Source of the DNA: Populus alba
Taxonomy: Eukaryota; Streptophyta; Magnoliopsida; Malpighiales; Salicaceae
Direction of reading: 5' to 3'
NCBI RefSeq assembly: GCF_005239225.2
Contig: NC_133292.1
Coordinates: 10,822,985 to 10,886,984, forward strand
DNA length: 64,000 bases
Of the stretch, positions 28,637 through 41,526 are shown piece by piece. Each line of letters starts with the position of its first letter. Position 1 is the first letter of the stretch. The position numbers and the translations under genes are program-made. The notes beneath the pieces are model-generated. The model worked only from the letters and a program-made list of their open reading frames with translations. It did no database searches and had not been told where the DNA came from.

Positions 28637-31195
28637 ATGGCTAAAAACAAGTCAAGACCAATAAAACCAAGCAAATTAAGTGTTTATCTTTACATTCCTA
28701 ATATTATTGGTGGGTTTTTCTTCTATTCAACATTTCCTTGCTGTTTTTGTTTATGTTATGATGTTTTGCTTTATGGGATTTTTGTTTTTTTGGTGAATAT
28801 TCACTCAGGGTATACAAGAGTGCTCATGAATTGCTATGCATTTGCTATATGTTTTTCTAACAAATGGCTATTTTGTGCTCTTTATTTTGTCAGGTGAGGA
28901 TTTTATGTTTCTTGAAGGGTTATTTTAGTTTTGAGTTTTGATTTAATTTATATTTCCAATATTATTGGTGTTTTTTTTCCTTTTTTTTTTCAATGTGTGA
29001 AAGAAATGGTTGTGTGATTTTGTGTTTTGTGATTTCAGCTTTGTTTGTGATGGTATCGATGGTTGGGCTGCTCGCAAATTCAATCAAGGCATGGTCTTTT
29101 CTTTCCCGGTCATCTTATTGTTCAATATGTGAATTATAAAGGTCGTGATTCAAGTATGAATGCAAATTCACTTAGTAATCACACAAGTTGAATCTGCGTA
29201 GAACAAAATTTTTGGATTAAATTTGGGACTAAATAGTCTGAATAATATCTGCTTGAAAAAGTTGCTGTATGTTTGATTATTTGGCGAGAGCCATTGTGTT
29301 TTACCTTACATCTTGAGTTCAAATCAGATAGAATGTTCAGGGATATATTTAGCTAAATGGAGCTTAACAACAGCTACAATCCAAGGTCTTATCAACTTGA
29401 AGATATTGTAAAAGTTCTACTAGCTCTTTTTATTTTTCCTGAAAGATTGCGTTTATTAGGCGAGGGAAACATTCTGTTAAATAGGTTAATGATAATGTAT
29501 TAAAATGTCATTCCATGCTTTCTATGTTTTATTTGGTCATAAGGGTTTGCCCCATTCCTGACAGTTTCAATTAAGTTTTAAATAATGCCTGAGGATATTT
29601 GGTTCATCTTTTCTGTTGTTCAGTTTCAACTTTTGGAGCTGTTTTGGACATGGTAACGGACAGGTATTTTCTTTCCATAACACATACTCATACCAAATCT
29701 GAATTTTTCTTCAGCACTCTCCGTTCCTTTTGGATTTCACCCTCATGTATTTGTGTTTCATCCAGGATTAGCACAGCTTGCCTCCTAGTAATCCTTTCCC
29801 AAGTATACAGGCAAGGTTTCTCTATTGATTTCACGTGCATCACAGTTGGAGAACTTGTACAATAATACCTGAGATTTTTGGTTGGATTTTATGCAGGCCT
29901 GGCATGGTTTTTCTGTCATTGCTTGCCCTTGATATTGGTAGCCACTGGCTGCAGATGTACAGGTATCTTTCTTTCTTTATATAACTTGGCCTGCATTTGT
30001 TTCTTTTATATGATCTTGCTGAATAAACATGCACGTGTAACCTACTCTACTTTATTGGATCTCTACTACATCAATTTGCAGTACCTTCTTGCTAGGCAAA
30101 GCTAGCCACAAGGATGTGAAAGATAGTACTAATTGGCTTTTCAAGGCTTACTATGGAAACCGTATGTTTATGGCTTATTGTTGCGTGGCATGTGAGGTAA
30201 TTATGACCTAGATCTGCCAGTTTACCTAGTCAAATTTTCTGTAATGTAATGGTTACCTCTGTTCTCTTGATCTGACTTTTAATTCTGCAGGTTCTTTATA
30301 TTTCCCTGTTTCTTCTTGCACAAAATGAAACTGAAAAAAAGTTGATGGATGTAAGCCCTCATTATTTTACAAGTTTACTTTTCAATTTTCATCAAGTATT
30401 AAGCAGATAATTTTTCTTGTTTGTCTTGGTTTCTGAGTCATTTCTACTTTCAGGTTTTAAAGGCTTCTATAACAGAGGGTTCACTTGTCTCTGTCGTGGT
30501 TGTTTTAAGTTTGTTTGGATGGGCAATCAAGCAACTTGTGAATATCATCCAGGTACCAGCTAATACCTCTATTATCTTGGTACAAACTATGTCCTGTCAT
30601 TCTTTAGACAACAAAGAAAATTGTGGATGCTGAGATTCTTATTCGTGTGTATGTTTTGATATATTAGCTTTAGAGATTCCTGAAATTGGTGGCTGTGACG
30701 TGCATATCCTGTATCTACTTTTTTGCGTAAAATGTGATTGGTGCCTCACCCAGATTCTGAGCTAAAAATTTTCAGTATTTTGTTGAATTTAATTCTTGTT
30801 TTGGTAGAAAACTAATATGCATTGTAGTAGCGTAACAAGATTATTAGCCATGATGGCATTTAGTCTTGTGCTATTAATTCTAATTCTTCTTTAAATTGAC
30901 CATGGTGATCACATCAACATTTAGTTTTGTAGCAGTCAAAGGTTGGTCTCAGATGAACTTTGGTCGTCATAGATTTCACTCAATTCTAGACGTGTCATAA
31001 TTCTTTGCCCAAGTACAGTAAACGTCTGTAAATTTGAGTAGTATATATTTTAAAGAGCCTATCCTATCATACTCGGCTGCCTTTTAATGTTTTGATATGA
31101 TCTGGGTTTTTCTGCAATTCTTTTGATGATTTCAGATGAAAACTGCTGCGGATGTTTGTGTGCTTCATGATATCAACAAAAAGGAGAGGCCATGA
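28637..31195 (+). CDS. PIS1: Phosphatidylinositol synthase (CDP-DAG:inositol transferase)
   Basis: Ten coding exons: 28637-28709, 28809-28893, 29039-29088, 29624-29663, 29766-29810, 29897-29962, 30082-30196, 30291-30350, 30454-30552 and 31136-31195. Joined, they keep frame and give 230 residues, close to the 227 of Arabidopsis PIS1. The CDP-alcohol phosphotransferase signature is complete: Asp60, Gly61, Ala64, Arg65, Gly74, Asp78 and Asp82, with the family's exact spacing. The remainder is hydrophobic membrane segments, including YLYIPNIIGYTRVL near the N-terminus and a basic end KKERP. The enzyme makes phosphatidylinositol from CDP-diacylglycerol and myo-inositol in the endoplasmic reticulum. 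Introns 3 and 5 need GC donors (at 29089 and 29811) to keep the conserved protein; nearby GT choices break the frame. Confidence 0.95.
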
Positions 31196-32520
31196 TGATT
31201 TATTCAGTTTGTTTAATTCCAGGCCCTTAGCTGCATCAGACTTGATAACCTACAGTCTGTTAGTCTTCATTTCTATTGTTGAAACTTGAAAGTGCCGAAT
31301 TTCAATTGATGTTGCAATGTGAAAAGCTTATATAACAGGCCATGAATTTAAAACATCTTAGCGACGACGACATGACAACGGGATTTTTCTACCATGTTGC
31401 ACAGTGTATTCTTTTCATTTTCCTTTATGGTACAAAGACATTTTTTTGTTGAAGCACGTTGGCCCCAGTTTTGGGTCCTAATGCTAGATGGTATATAGAT
31501 GGAAGCATTGCTACATATGCCTGTGCTGCTGCTGTGCAGGGTTTATACAAGCTTTTGCTCTGCAATTAGGGCAGGCAGGGTTTAGGCAAGTATTAAGAAA
31601 TAACGCAATGAAATATCTGGGAATTTTTATTTAATCAAGGGTTGTAATTAAGAATATGATATATCTACTTCTGCAAGAGCTCCATATGGTCGTCTTTGGA
31701 ACCGTCACCGTCGTCTACAAGCAAAATATTTAAAAAAAAATCTGGCATGTGCTGTTAACCTATTGAAGTAAAGAAGATGTCATTTTAATCTCAATAAATA
31801 TGATAATTATCATGATTGCAGTCAATCGAAGTTTTATTAGTTAATTAATAATAATGATAATTATCAATGAGTAGTAGTCAATTTAAAATTCAATATGAAA
31901 ATTTTTTTGAGAATAACATGGTGTTTGTAAATTAGTTGTTTTAGGCATGGTTTGATTTTAACATAAAATTAATAGTTTTTTCAATATATAAAACTTTTAA
32001 AAAATATCAAAATACCAATCAGACAGACACTTGTTTACTCGAAGAACACAATTCATGTGATTGTCACTTCAAAACACAAATATATTGTCACTTCTTTGGT
32101 GTATATGATTGAGTCGTGGACTCACAATCGTACTATTTTCATGTCGTCCTATCAATCGAGACAGCTGGAAGTACTTTTGCTGGATTTATCCCCCGTGGAT
32201 AATGGAAAAGCATGTGCTGCCCACTTGTTGCATACAGCAATTTTCTTCACACAATCAACTTCCTTGATGCATTTTACCATCACAGTAAAAATGGCAATGC
32301 ATGTATCAATTGAAGCACAAAAACAATGGTTATCAGAGCAAGAATTATACCAAATAAATTAGAAATACTTCCCAGAGACAAAAGTCTTTCCCTTGTATGT
32401 TGAAGATTACAAACTTGAAAAGTTTAATGAGATAAAAAAAGAAGGAAATTCTAAATAAATTGAAATTCTTCTCTAATGATCTTTCTCTAAAACTAAAATG
32501 GTAGCTTGCAACCATATAGA
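31196..32520. other. Spacer between PIS and NicO genes
   Basis: Probably holds the 3' untranslated regions of the two convergent genes. A 101-codon plus-strand frame at 32057-32362 shows no recognisable family. Nothing else noted. Confidence 0.5.
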
Positions 32521-35500
32521 TCAGTATAAACTGAATCCGAACAACTGGCTAACGATAATACCAAGGCCAAGGGCAATGGCTATCAGGGACGAAACCCATG
32601 TGAGTTTCTCAGTTATTCTGGGTACTCTGTCCTTTAATGCTTCACTACATGACCCTATAAATACCGTGTAGCTACCCATGGCAATCACAGTCCCAAACAA
32701 GAACATGATCAGAAATGCAGCCCCAGCCACACGAGAAGGCAATGCAAGTGCAGGCAACACCATCATCAACGCATCTGGTTGTAGTCCGTGGACAATACCG
32801 GTAGCAAAAGTAGCAAAACCAATCTTTTTCTTCTTCCCTACTGTTGGGGTTTCTAATGCTTCATAAGCACTAACATCACACTCACCATTTTCTAAGGCAA
32901 CACATGGAGTTGGGACTTCTGATGCCTCCTTAATACCCATAGCACCAATAACAAGTAGAGTTAGACCGACCACTCTTGTGCCCCAAGTTCTGATGATTTC
33001 AATATGGAGTCGATCCTTTAGCAGTAGAAATAGCAAGCCAAATATGACCTGACCTGCATCGTGGCCACAACCCCAAAGAGCTCCAACAGCAGCACTTTCC
33101 ATCCGGGATCGACCGATTGAGAGTGGAGCCAAGGCAGCAAGGTGGTCAGGCCCTGACAGTGTGTGCAAGCAACCAGCAAATAAACCAGCCCAAGCACTGG
33201 TCAGTAGTTCAGTTTGCATAAATTTTGCCCCTCCTACAGCAGCAGCAGGCCCCCCAGTATGGGCAGCAGTTTGGAAGGTTGCAAAAGCTGGCAATGCGAA
33301 AACTGGGTGGATTAACATGATGAGAGCAGAAACTACCATGAATATCCCAACAGTAGCTGCCTGCAGCATTTAGAGAATACAACAGACTTAGCAACTTTGA
33401 CCGAAAAAGAAGGAATTTTAACTACAAAATCTAGTAAACCATCTGAAATTTCATCAAAATAGTTTAGTGTTTTGGGCATTCAAACCCACCTGGCATTCTT
33501 GGAGTGTTTTACAACCATCAGGGTTTTGATGGTTCTCGTGTTACTGCCTCTACTTTAGTTGTTCTAAAGGACAGTAGGCATTTTCAAATTCTAAATTCAC
33601 AAAGAAGAGTCTGAAATTCCTTTCTACTGGAACTGAAAGGTCCAAAAACCAAGAAATAAACAGAGCTATAACAATAGGTGATATATGAATTGGAAGGTTT
33701 CAGTAAGGATGGGGAAGAGGTACCTTGTTTCCAGGCACTGATAAAATGTCTAAAGTGCATTGATAACATCAACAAATAGTTTCATTTTGCTCAGCAAAGA
33801 AGATGAGGTTCAAGTCCTAATTACCTAAAGAAGATGCAAACTCAATTGCTGGGATCACAAGACATAATTACCCAAATCTACTCGATTCCAAACATAAAAG
33901 AAATCTTGAAGTGCTTCTAGCCATTGCTTTGTTGAAGCTTTGGAAAAATAAAGAAACAAGTTTTTAAAGCAATATATATATTTTTTTTGGTTTTGAAAGA
34001 GCAATCAAATACAAGTAATGATAAATCAACAATTTATGGAGGCCTATATTCAGTGTAGCTTAGATCCTTCTGCATTTAGATAATTAGACTTAACAACATG
34101 AAATCACAATTTAATCTTTGACACATCAAACAGGACTACCTACAAGCAAAAAGCAGAACCAAAACCAAATTTTCTCTTGAAACTCCTATAGATATGAAAA
34201 GAGAGAGTGATGGGTAGGGATATGATCAAAATGCAGCTCTGTGAAGATGACAAATCAAAAGATTTCCAATCAGACTCAACTCCTTTTAATTTGAGTTTAT
34301 GTTTTCACAAAAAAAGGTAAACAATGAATTACTTAGAACTGATGCAACCTTACTTGAGCTTCTACAGTAATTGGAATTAAAGCAGTTTTTGCAATGTAGT
34401 GTATTTCTACCTGTGCTATCACTATCACCTGAGAAAGCAAATTATCAAGTAAAGGGGTTTAAGCATTTCAGTGTATGAACATAACTTGAAACAGCATTTT
34501 CGATTCTGCCTTAAAATGAAAGCATTATAAACTACATATTTAAATCCCGTGGTGATTATTTTCAAGAACAGAAGTCATGCTATCTACCCATTATTCCAAT
34601 TTCATATCAAACATGAGCATATTTATTTAGTTTTCAGCAATCCCCCCTTCCCCTTCAACTATTTTACATAAACAGCTCGTTATTACAACAAATTTTCCAC
34701 TTCCATACCACCACAATCCATGTTTCTCAAACCTAGAAGATATTAGTCTATCATCACCAAAAATCCATCAAAAGGACTGCTCTTTTTACAATATCATTTC
34801 CACAATTTATTCAACTACGATTTTTCATGGGAATTCATTCAAGGATAATATAAGCTAGAGATACCTTTAAAGCATTCCCATCATAACAAGCAAAGATAAG
34901 GATTAGCACAATTGTCCTTATGAATGTGGTAATTGCATATTCAGTCAGACTCCACTCCTTTCAATCTGAGCTTAGTTTTCCAAAAACAATGCAAACAGTC
35001 AATTCTCTATAACTAAAACAATACAACTTCTGTTCCTAGAATAATTGTAACTAAAGCAGTCTCTACCATGTGGTGGAATCCAGCATCAACTGCAACTCCA
35101 GGGATTCACACATTTCAGTGTGTAGAACAGAAATCACAACACAATGCCGCCTTAAGAGCTAAGCATAATAGATAGACAGATTTAAATCCAATTGTGATCA
35201 TGTTGAAGCACTAACACCATGCTTCTTGCCTGTGTGTCCAGTTTCACTTAACACACGCAAAAAATATTCATTTTTCAGCATTTCCCTTCTCCTTCCCTTC
35301 CCTTCCCCTTCTTTATTTTACAAACAGTCCATCAGTAACCAAATCTTCCATCCCCGCACTGCCATTCCACAATCCTCTATCCTTGTAGCAATTAGTCCAT
35401 CATCACTAAGAATCCAAAAAAAGGACCACTATTTAAACAATATCACGTCCTGAATGTTCAATTATGATTTCATTCTAATGTCATTTAAAACCTCCCAATC

Positions 35501-36273
35501 GCAACAGACATATCTAAGTATCAATGAAAAAACTGACAAAAATACCCATCTTTTCTGAAAAAACATTGTCTCAAATTATTACACTATGATTTCTTATGTT
35601 AATTCATTCGAGGATAACTTAAACTAGTGATATCTAAAGCCTTCCTATCATGACGTTTAAAGCTAGATATCGAGTTATCAACACAATTCCCCCTTTAACT
35701 AAAAACTCTGGAAGGCATTAGTCTATCACCGCTAAAAAAATAAAAATTCAAGAAAGGATCAGTCTTTGTTCAATATAAACTGCCTCAAAATCTTCAATTA
35801 TGATTTCTCATGGAATCCATTCAAGGACAACATAAGTTGGTGATATCTTAAGCCTCCTAGTCATAACAGCATAGCTAAATCAACTCATTTGTTCAGTTAA
35901 ATCGGAAAATTACACAAAAATCAATAATTTATTCCATAAAAAACAAAACTTTACCCAAAAAACTACACAAACTCGGTACCTTAGACTTCACAGAAACTCC
36001 ATCAACGATCTGTTTGACAAGGTGGGATTTTGGCGTCGACCCAGATGATGAATCAACCTTAAGAGGAGACAGGGATGGCAATTTAATAAATGGGTTTGAC
36101 GGGTTCTCATGTTTGCAAGAGACCGAGTTGACTCTCCTGAAGTCCGGCCTTGTCAAAGAGGGAAAACCAGGTTTCGGTAACTCAAGTTTGCAGAGTCTAG
36201 GAAGCAAGGGAGTGGGCTTTTTGAAGTGGGTTTTTAGAGGAGTAGGAGAAGAAGAATACAGAAGCCTCTCCAT
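32521..36273 (-). CDS. Chloroplast NicO-family metal transporter
   Basis: Two exons on the minus strand, 36273-35980 and 33360-32521, separated by a 2.6 kb GT-AG intron, code about 377 residues, near the length of the Arabidopsis 'high-affinity nickel-transport family' proteins. Exon 1 (98 residues) is Ser-, Pro- and Lys-rich with few acidic residues, as expected of a chloroplast transit peptide. Exon 2 is a polytopic membrane domain with the family's His-rich signatures: HTLSGPDHLAALAPL (from about residue 164), GCGHDAGQ and GIVHGLQPDAL. NicO/RcnA-type proteins move nickel or cobalt in bacteria; the plant substrate is not settled. It ends SQLFGFSLY. A further small exon in the long intron cannot be excluded. 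It lies next to the MSI, HIPP and RING genes as in Arabidopsis. Confidence 0.88.
34240..35880. repeat. Diverged tandem repeats in the NicO intron
   Basis: Blocks near 34270-34400 and 34940-35075 match (for example 'cagactcaactcctttt' vs 'cagactccactcctttc', and 'aactaaagcagt' in both). A second block recurs three times near 34832, 35599 and 35817 ('attcattcaaggataat', 'attcattcgaggataac', 'ccattcaaggacaac'). A third, 'ttccccttc' to 'caatcc', appears near 34645 and 35300. The unit is about 0.65 kb with a partial third copy. No coding potential is seen. Confidence 0.75.
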
Positions 36274-36399
36274 GAACTCTCTGTGTTTGTGGAGAGGTAA
36301 ATATTTTGCAGAGAGAAGGGAAGAATGAGGGGTTTGTTGAAGATAAAGTTTTGGTTAGCTTATTAACTGAAAATTGAAATTTTGGGATTATTAGGAATA

Positions 36400-39090
36400 G
36401 AACATGATATCAGAGTTTTTATTGATAAAACGAGTTTAACTTTTATATCTTTTGTATTAATTTTATTAAAAAATAATAAAAAAATATATTAAATTAAAAT
36501 AATTTTTTAACATAATATAAAAATTTTATTAATAAAAAGTTAAAATTTATATTTCACTTCCTTATTTTAGATCCCAGTAAATTTCAGGTTTCATTGAAAA
36601 TTTATAAAAATTCAAAATTTTCATTAATGAAAAACTAGTGGTTTCATTGCAGCCACAGTAGTGCCCTCGACAAAGAACCTTCCTCCTCCCTCTATAGATC
36701 CCTTCCCAGACATTCTGGTTAACAAATTGATGTTTACCTAATCGATTTTACGCCACAACAAAACCCACATGGCAGTTTGGTAGGGTGGGAGGAGGAGGCG
36801 GCGGCTATGGGAAGAATGCACGTACAGAGAGAGATAGGTTTTTGCTAGGAAAGTTAGAGCATGGTGGGAAAGAAGTGGAGTATAAAAAAAGAAAAAAGAA
36901 AAAGGGTACGTGGGGGCTACGTTGTAGATGGATAGAGATTTTTAGGATGTTTATTTACATTTGCTTTTTTTTAAAATTGTTTTTTATTTAATTTAATTAT
37001 TTACTTCAAAACATGCTGATGGCAAAACTAGGCTACTGTTCTTAGGAATCGAAACATGGTGAGACTACCACTACACAATTGCACATTGAGTAGAAGATAT
37101 AGCTATAAAACTAGTTTTATTATTGTTGTTTTTTTAAATATTTTTTATTTAAAAATATATTAAAATAATTTTTTATTTTAAAAAAATTATTTTTGATATA
37201 TCTAAAAACATTAAAAAAATATTAATTTGAAAAAAAAAATTAAAAAAATTAAATTTTTTTAAAAATTATTTTGAAACAAAAAAAAAACAGGAATCTCAAT
37301 TGGCTTTTTTACCTTCAACCAGTGACGTTTTATTTTTTAAAAACAAATTCATTTCGTTATTTTTTCGTTTGCCTTCATTTCTTTGGTTTTTTTTAAAGTT
37401 ATCTCTAATAAATTTTAATTAGTGGGGTCTAAGGTACGAAGAAGTATTTTGTTTTTGTATTTAAAAAATATATTTTTTTTAAAAATTAAAATATTTTTAT
37501 TTACTTGAAATTAGATTTTTTTTTTGTGTGTTTTTAAATAATTTTAATGTAATTTTAATAAAGATGATTTTTTAAAAATTTAAAATATTTACTTTTAAAT
37601 AAAAAATACTTTAAAAACAAACCACGGCACTTATAAATATCTTTCCAAATGAACACATCAATCAAAGTCCAAAGACAGAGCGGCTCATGCTGGCGCGTGG
37701 GCTCCCTCGCTTTGGCGTGCGCCCGGCACACGCACGAAAGAGACCTGATCAGAGTAATTGGGTGGGACCACTAGTCCACTCTGGATTTTTCCATTTTTCA
37801 TGTGATGATTGCCCTATAAATTGGTGCTTTTTTTTGCCCCGTGACTTGCATTTCTTCACAACGGAGAAGAAATGGGGAAAAAAAAGTGGGCTCGATTTGG
37901 ATCTTGAGGTGAAAAGAGTTCTTTGGAATGAAGAAGGCGTTCTTTGGGCTCGATTTTGGTTTGGAATGAGAAGGTGTTATTGTTTAAGATAGTGTTTTTT
38001 ATTTAAAAATATAATAAAATATTTTTTTTAATAAATTTTTTTATTTTTAATATCTATACATCAAAACCATAAAAAAACCACTTAAGAAGAATATTAACTT
38101 AATAATTTTTCAAATCAAAATCTCTTCTAAACACTCATAAGCACACATCAACTTTAACTGAACAGTCATTCATCATAAACTTCGTTGATATATTGGTGAC
38201 CAAAGCAATTTAATTGTTGATCTGACAGCTTCACAAATAGGGCTAGCCACGGCCCATTATTACTACCACACACAATAGTGGTTTATGATGGCTCGAGAAC
38301 CCATGCCTAGTCCAATTGAGGCCGTGGACATGTTTAAGAACGTGTTTAACAATGTGGTAGTAATTACTTTTTTGTGGAAATAATTTTTCATGTTGAAATA
38401 TATATCAATGATGTTTTTTTATTTTTTAAAAAATTATTTTTTACATCAAAAACGATCCAAAAAATACAACCCGAACTCAATTTTAACAAAAAAAAAAAAA
38501 AAATTTGGGCAAAAAACCGTTTGGAATGCAATGCCAAACGATGTCTAAGAATTGTTTAAAAAATATATTTTAAAAAATTAAAAAATATAATATGTTTTAT
38601 TAAGGTTGTTTAGCATTATACTCCAAACATGTTTTTTATTTTTTAAAATTTCTTAGGTTTATTTTTTATATTTTTTAAATTGTTTTGATATATTAATATT
38701 AAAAAAATATTATTTTTATACGTTAAAAATAAATGAACTTTAAAAAAATCACAAACAGCCTTTTGACCAGGTATTAATTTTTTATTTTAACATTCACCTG
38801 GCCAAAGAGTGCGTCAACTTAGTTGCATGTCGACCCAACCAGGCTGGATTCAGTGACGGTGCTCATGACGGCCTCTGGCACCAAACAAAATTTCCTCATC
38901 AAATCATATAATTAAACAAGAAAGAAAAAAAGAACAATAAAATCCCGAAACCACCCTCGTTTTTCTCCTAATTTACATAGGATTCTCAAATAAGCCCGCC
39001 TTTTCCTTGTGAACTAAGGAAGGATCCAAAGGTAATTTGGTTACCATATCCGAATCCTGAACAAACACTATTCCAAAACCGACGCCATTT
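36400..39090. other. AT-rich intergenic region with dispersed elements
   Basis: Between divergent NicO and SKP1 promoters. Copies of the AT-rich dispersed element occupy about 37120-37290, 37450-37630, 38000-38110, 38343-38500 and 38540-38760. A GC-richer patch at 37670-37780 carries no recognisable feature. No gene. Confidence 0.55.
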
Positions 39091-39107
39091 CACTCCCAAA
39101 ATACTTC

Positions 39108-39114
39108 TATAAAA
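39108..39114 (+). promoter_or_regulatory. TATA box of SKP1
   Basis: TATAAAA, 110 bases before the SKP1 start codon, followed by a pyrimidine-rich leader; a normal plant core promoter. Confidence 0.6.
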
Positions 39115-39217
39115 CAGCACCATTCCCTTTCACCCTCAATCCTCATTTTCACTTTTCATTTCTCTTTAAAAAAAACTAAATTTAGGGTTTTTTTCTCTCT
39201 CCAAATTCTTTCCCAAT

Positions 39218-40470
39218 ATGTCAGAATCAAAGAAAATCACGCTAAAATCCTCCGACGGCGAGACATTCGTTGTAGAAGAAGCGGTCGCCGTTGAGTCACA
39301 GACCATCAAACATATGATTGAAGATGATTGCGCCGAAAATGACATCCCGTTGCCTAATGTGACAAGCAATATTCTTGCTATGGTTATCGAGTACTGCAAG
39401 AAACATGTGGAAGCTGATGCTGATAAAGATGCGACTATTACTGGAAATGATGAGTTTCTGAAGGGTTGGGATGCCGAGTTCGTCAAAGTTGACAAAAACA
39501 CCCTCTTTGAGCTCATCTTGGTAAGACTTTCTGTTTCCTTTTTTCAAGATTTTTTTTCCTTAACCTTTTGTCTGTGAATATTTATGATTTTTCCATTGTT
39601 TAATTGGGTTTCTATTTGTTCTTTATTGGTTAAAGATCGTATCTTTTTGCTTTTTAGGGTTTAGTTTTTTATGGGAGAAAGTGTTTTAAACTTGACCTTA
39701 GGTTTGCTATATTTTTCACAATATTGCCATTCGTTTGGTTTTCATTGTTTAGTTTTCATAGTTTTTATGGGGGGTTATGATACGTATTTGTTTTGTTTTG
39801 GGGTTTTTTTTTCCTGTTTGTTTTTCTGGGGATTGTGTGAGAGATTCTGATTTGATTTGGATTTCTTCTCTTGTCTATTTGTTTCAACTATTATCTTATG
39901 ATGCTCTTACGCATGCAGGGAAACATGGAAAGATTATACAGAACAAGAAAATGATTTTTAGTTTTTTTTAGTTCTTTTAGATGAACAGTGGATACAAAGT
40001 GAACTGGTGCCTTGATACAATGTGGCAATTTTACCTGTTTTTGGTAGATTGATTTGTTTGTGAAATATGATGGATAGTGAGCTTCTTGTTTGCTTCTTGT
40101 TTTATGTTCATGCTTCAACACTTTAGTTTGTGAAATTCTCTGTATTTGATTAACGAACCCAGTGATCCTATATATTCAGTGCTTCTCGTATTAGATTATT
40201 GTTTGTTAAGCTACTTTATTTTTTATTTTTTGTTCATGACTTTTGTTATTTAGACACTTTATCTGAATTAACATGGCAAAGTTATGTTGATTTCAGGCTG
40301 CAAACTATCTGAACATCAAGGATTTGCTAGATCTGACCTGCCAAGCTGCGGCTGATTTGATCAAGGGGAAGACTCCAGTCGAGATCCGTAAGATATTTAA
40401 CATCAAGAATGACCTCACTCCAGAGGAAGAATTGGAGATCCGCAGAGACAACCAGTGGGCATTTAAGTGA
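39218..40470 (+). CDS. SKP1: SKP1-like subunit of SCF ubiquitin ligases
   Basis: Two exons, 39218-39520 and 40297-40470, with one phase-0 GT-AG intron after Leu101, code 158 residues, the usual SKP1 length. The N-terminal BTB/POZ-like fold opens [20 protein letters not shown] and continues with [10 protein letters not shown] and IPLPNV. The C-terminal F-box-binding half has [28 protein letters not shown] and the tail [18 protein letters not shown]1 links F-box proteins to CUL1, so it serves many nuclear and cytosolic degradation pathways, including auxin and jasmonate signalling. The last residue is Lys where the canonical plant ASK1 tail ends WAFE, so this could be a diverged paralogue rather than the main SKP1. 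Confidence 0.95.
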
Positions 40471-41526
40471 TACTACAAGCTAGCTGTCCTCACAATGTCC
40501 ATACTATGATAGGAATCTTGATATAAGAAGATAGGATGCCATGCTTTATTTTTCTCTAGTTGGTAGCAAGGTTGAGTCATTTTCTGTTTTCACAGACTAG
40601 TAGAATTGCTTCGGACTAATTCCTCTTCTAAGGTTGGTTATTGCCTATGAATGTCATGCATTTTATCACTTTCGATTTATTCAGAGAACTTTGTCATGAT
40701 TCGAGAAAGCACATTGAGGAATGCTACAGAACTTTGTGCATATTTTTTTTAAAAAACAAATCTTTTAGAGTGATAAAGCAACGGTACAGAGAAACTAGAG
40801 TGATAAAACAAATTAATTTGTTAAATATGGTGGGATAGTGATACGCATCGTATCATGCAAAGATTTGATCTCTTTTTCTCTTCTTCCAGACTTTAACCTG
40901 TTGAACGTTTTGAATGAAAAAAAGAAGAAGAAAGCTTCCACATCCTTGTATTAAGAATTTAATTCCTTCTAATTAATTGGATTAATAATAATCTAACTAT
41001 ATATAAATATAAAGATAATTTCTTTCTTCCAGATACAAGGCCATACATACATACATATGGATCACTAGCACAAGCCATAGAGAGAAGTTGGCTGATTGAC
41101 CATAATTCGTACTTAGAGACTTCAAAACACAATCAAACGATATTCTTCACAAGTTATGAAGACAAAATTTCATGGGTGGGTTTTTCAGTTCTGCTCAGGG
41201 CAAATAATATGGAGTTATCTATCTCTGGGGTTTTTTTTAGTATGATCCCCCACTGGTTCAAATTTTATTTAGTAGGGATACTGATCTCATGATCGAAATT
41301 ACAACGAACAAGTAAATGGTCTTGTTCCAACAACAACAATAATAGTGATGAAAAAAAGAAGAAACTAAAGCATTGCTCAGAAAAGATTAAAAAAACCCAC
41401 TAATTAATTAGAAAAGGAGATATAAACAATGTAAGTATCATTATAAAACCTTAAGAAACTATAAAAATATAAGCTAGATAGACGCTTGTCCGTTAATAAG
41501 GAGTAGAAATAGTAGGTAGCTCATTG
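40471..41526. other. Spacer between SKP1 and acidic membrane-protein gene
   Basis: Convergent 3' flanks of the two genes; presumably untranslated sequence and terminators. No further gene seen. Confidence 0.5.

Noticed and set aside
32057..32362. 101-codon plus-strand frame between PIS and NicO
   Set aside because: No motif or family; it could be a decayed element but cannot be supported.
37687..37992. 101-codon plus-strand frame in the NicO-SKP1 spacer
   Set aside because: It begins in a GC-rich patch but shows no conserved domain, promoter or splice partner; chance frame or transposon remnant.
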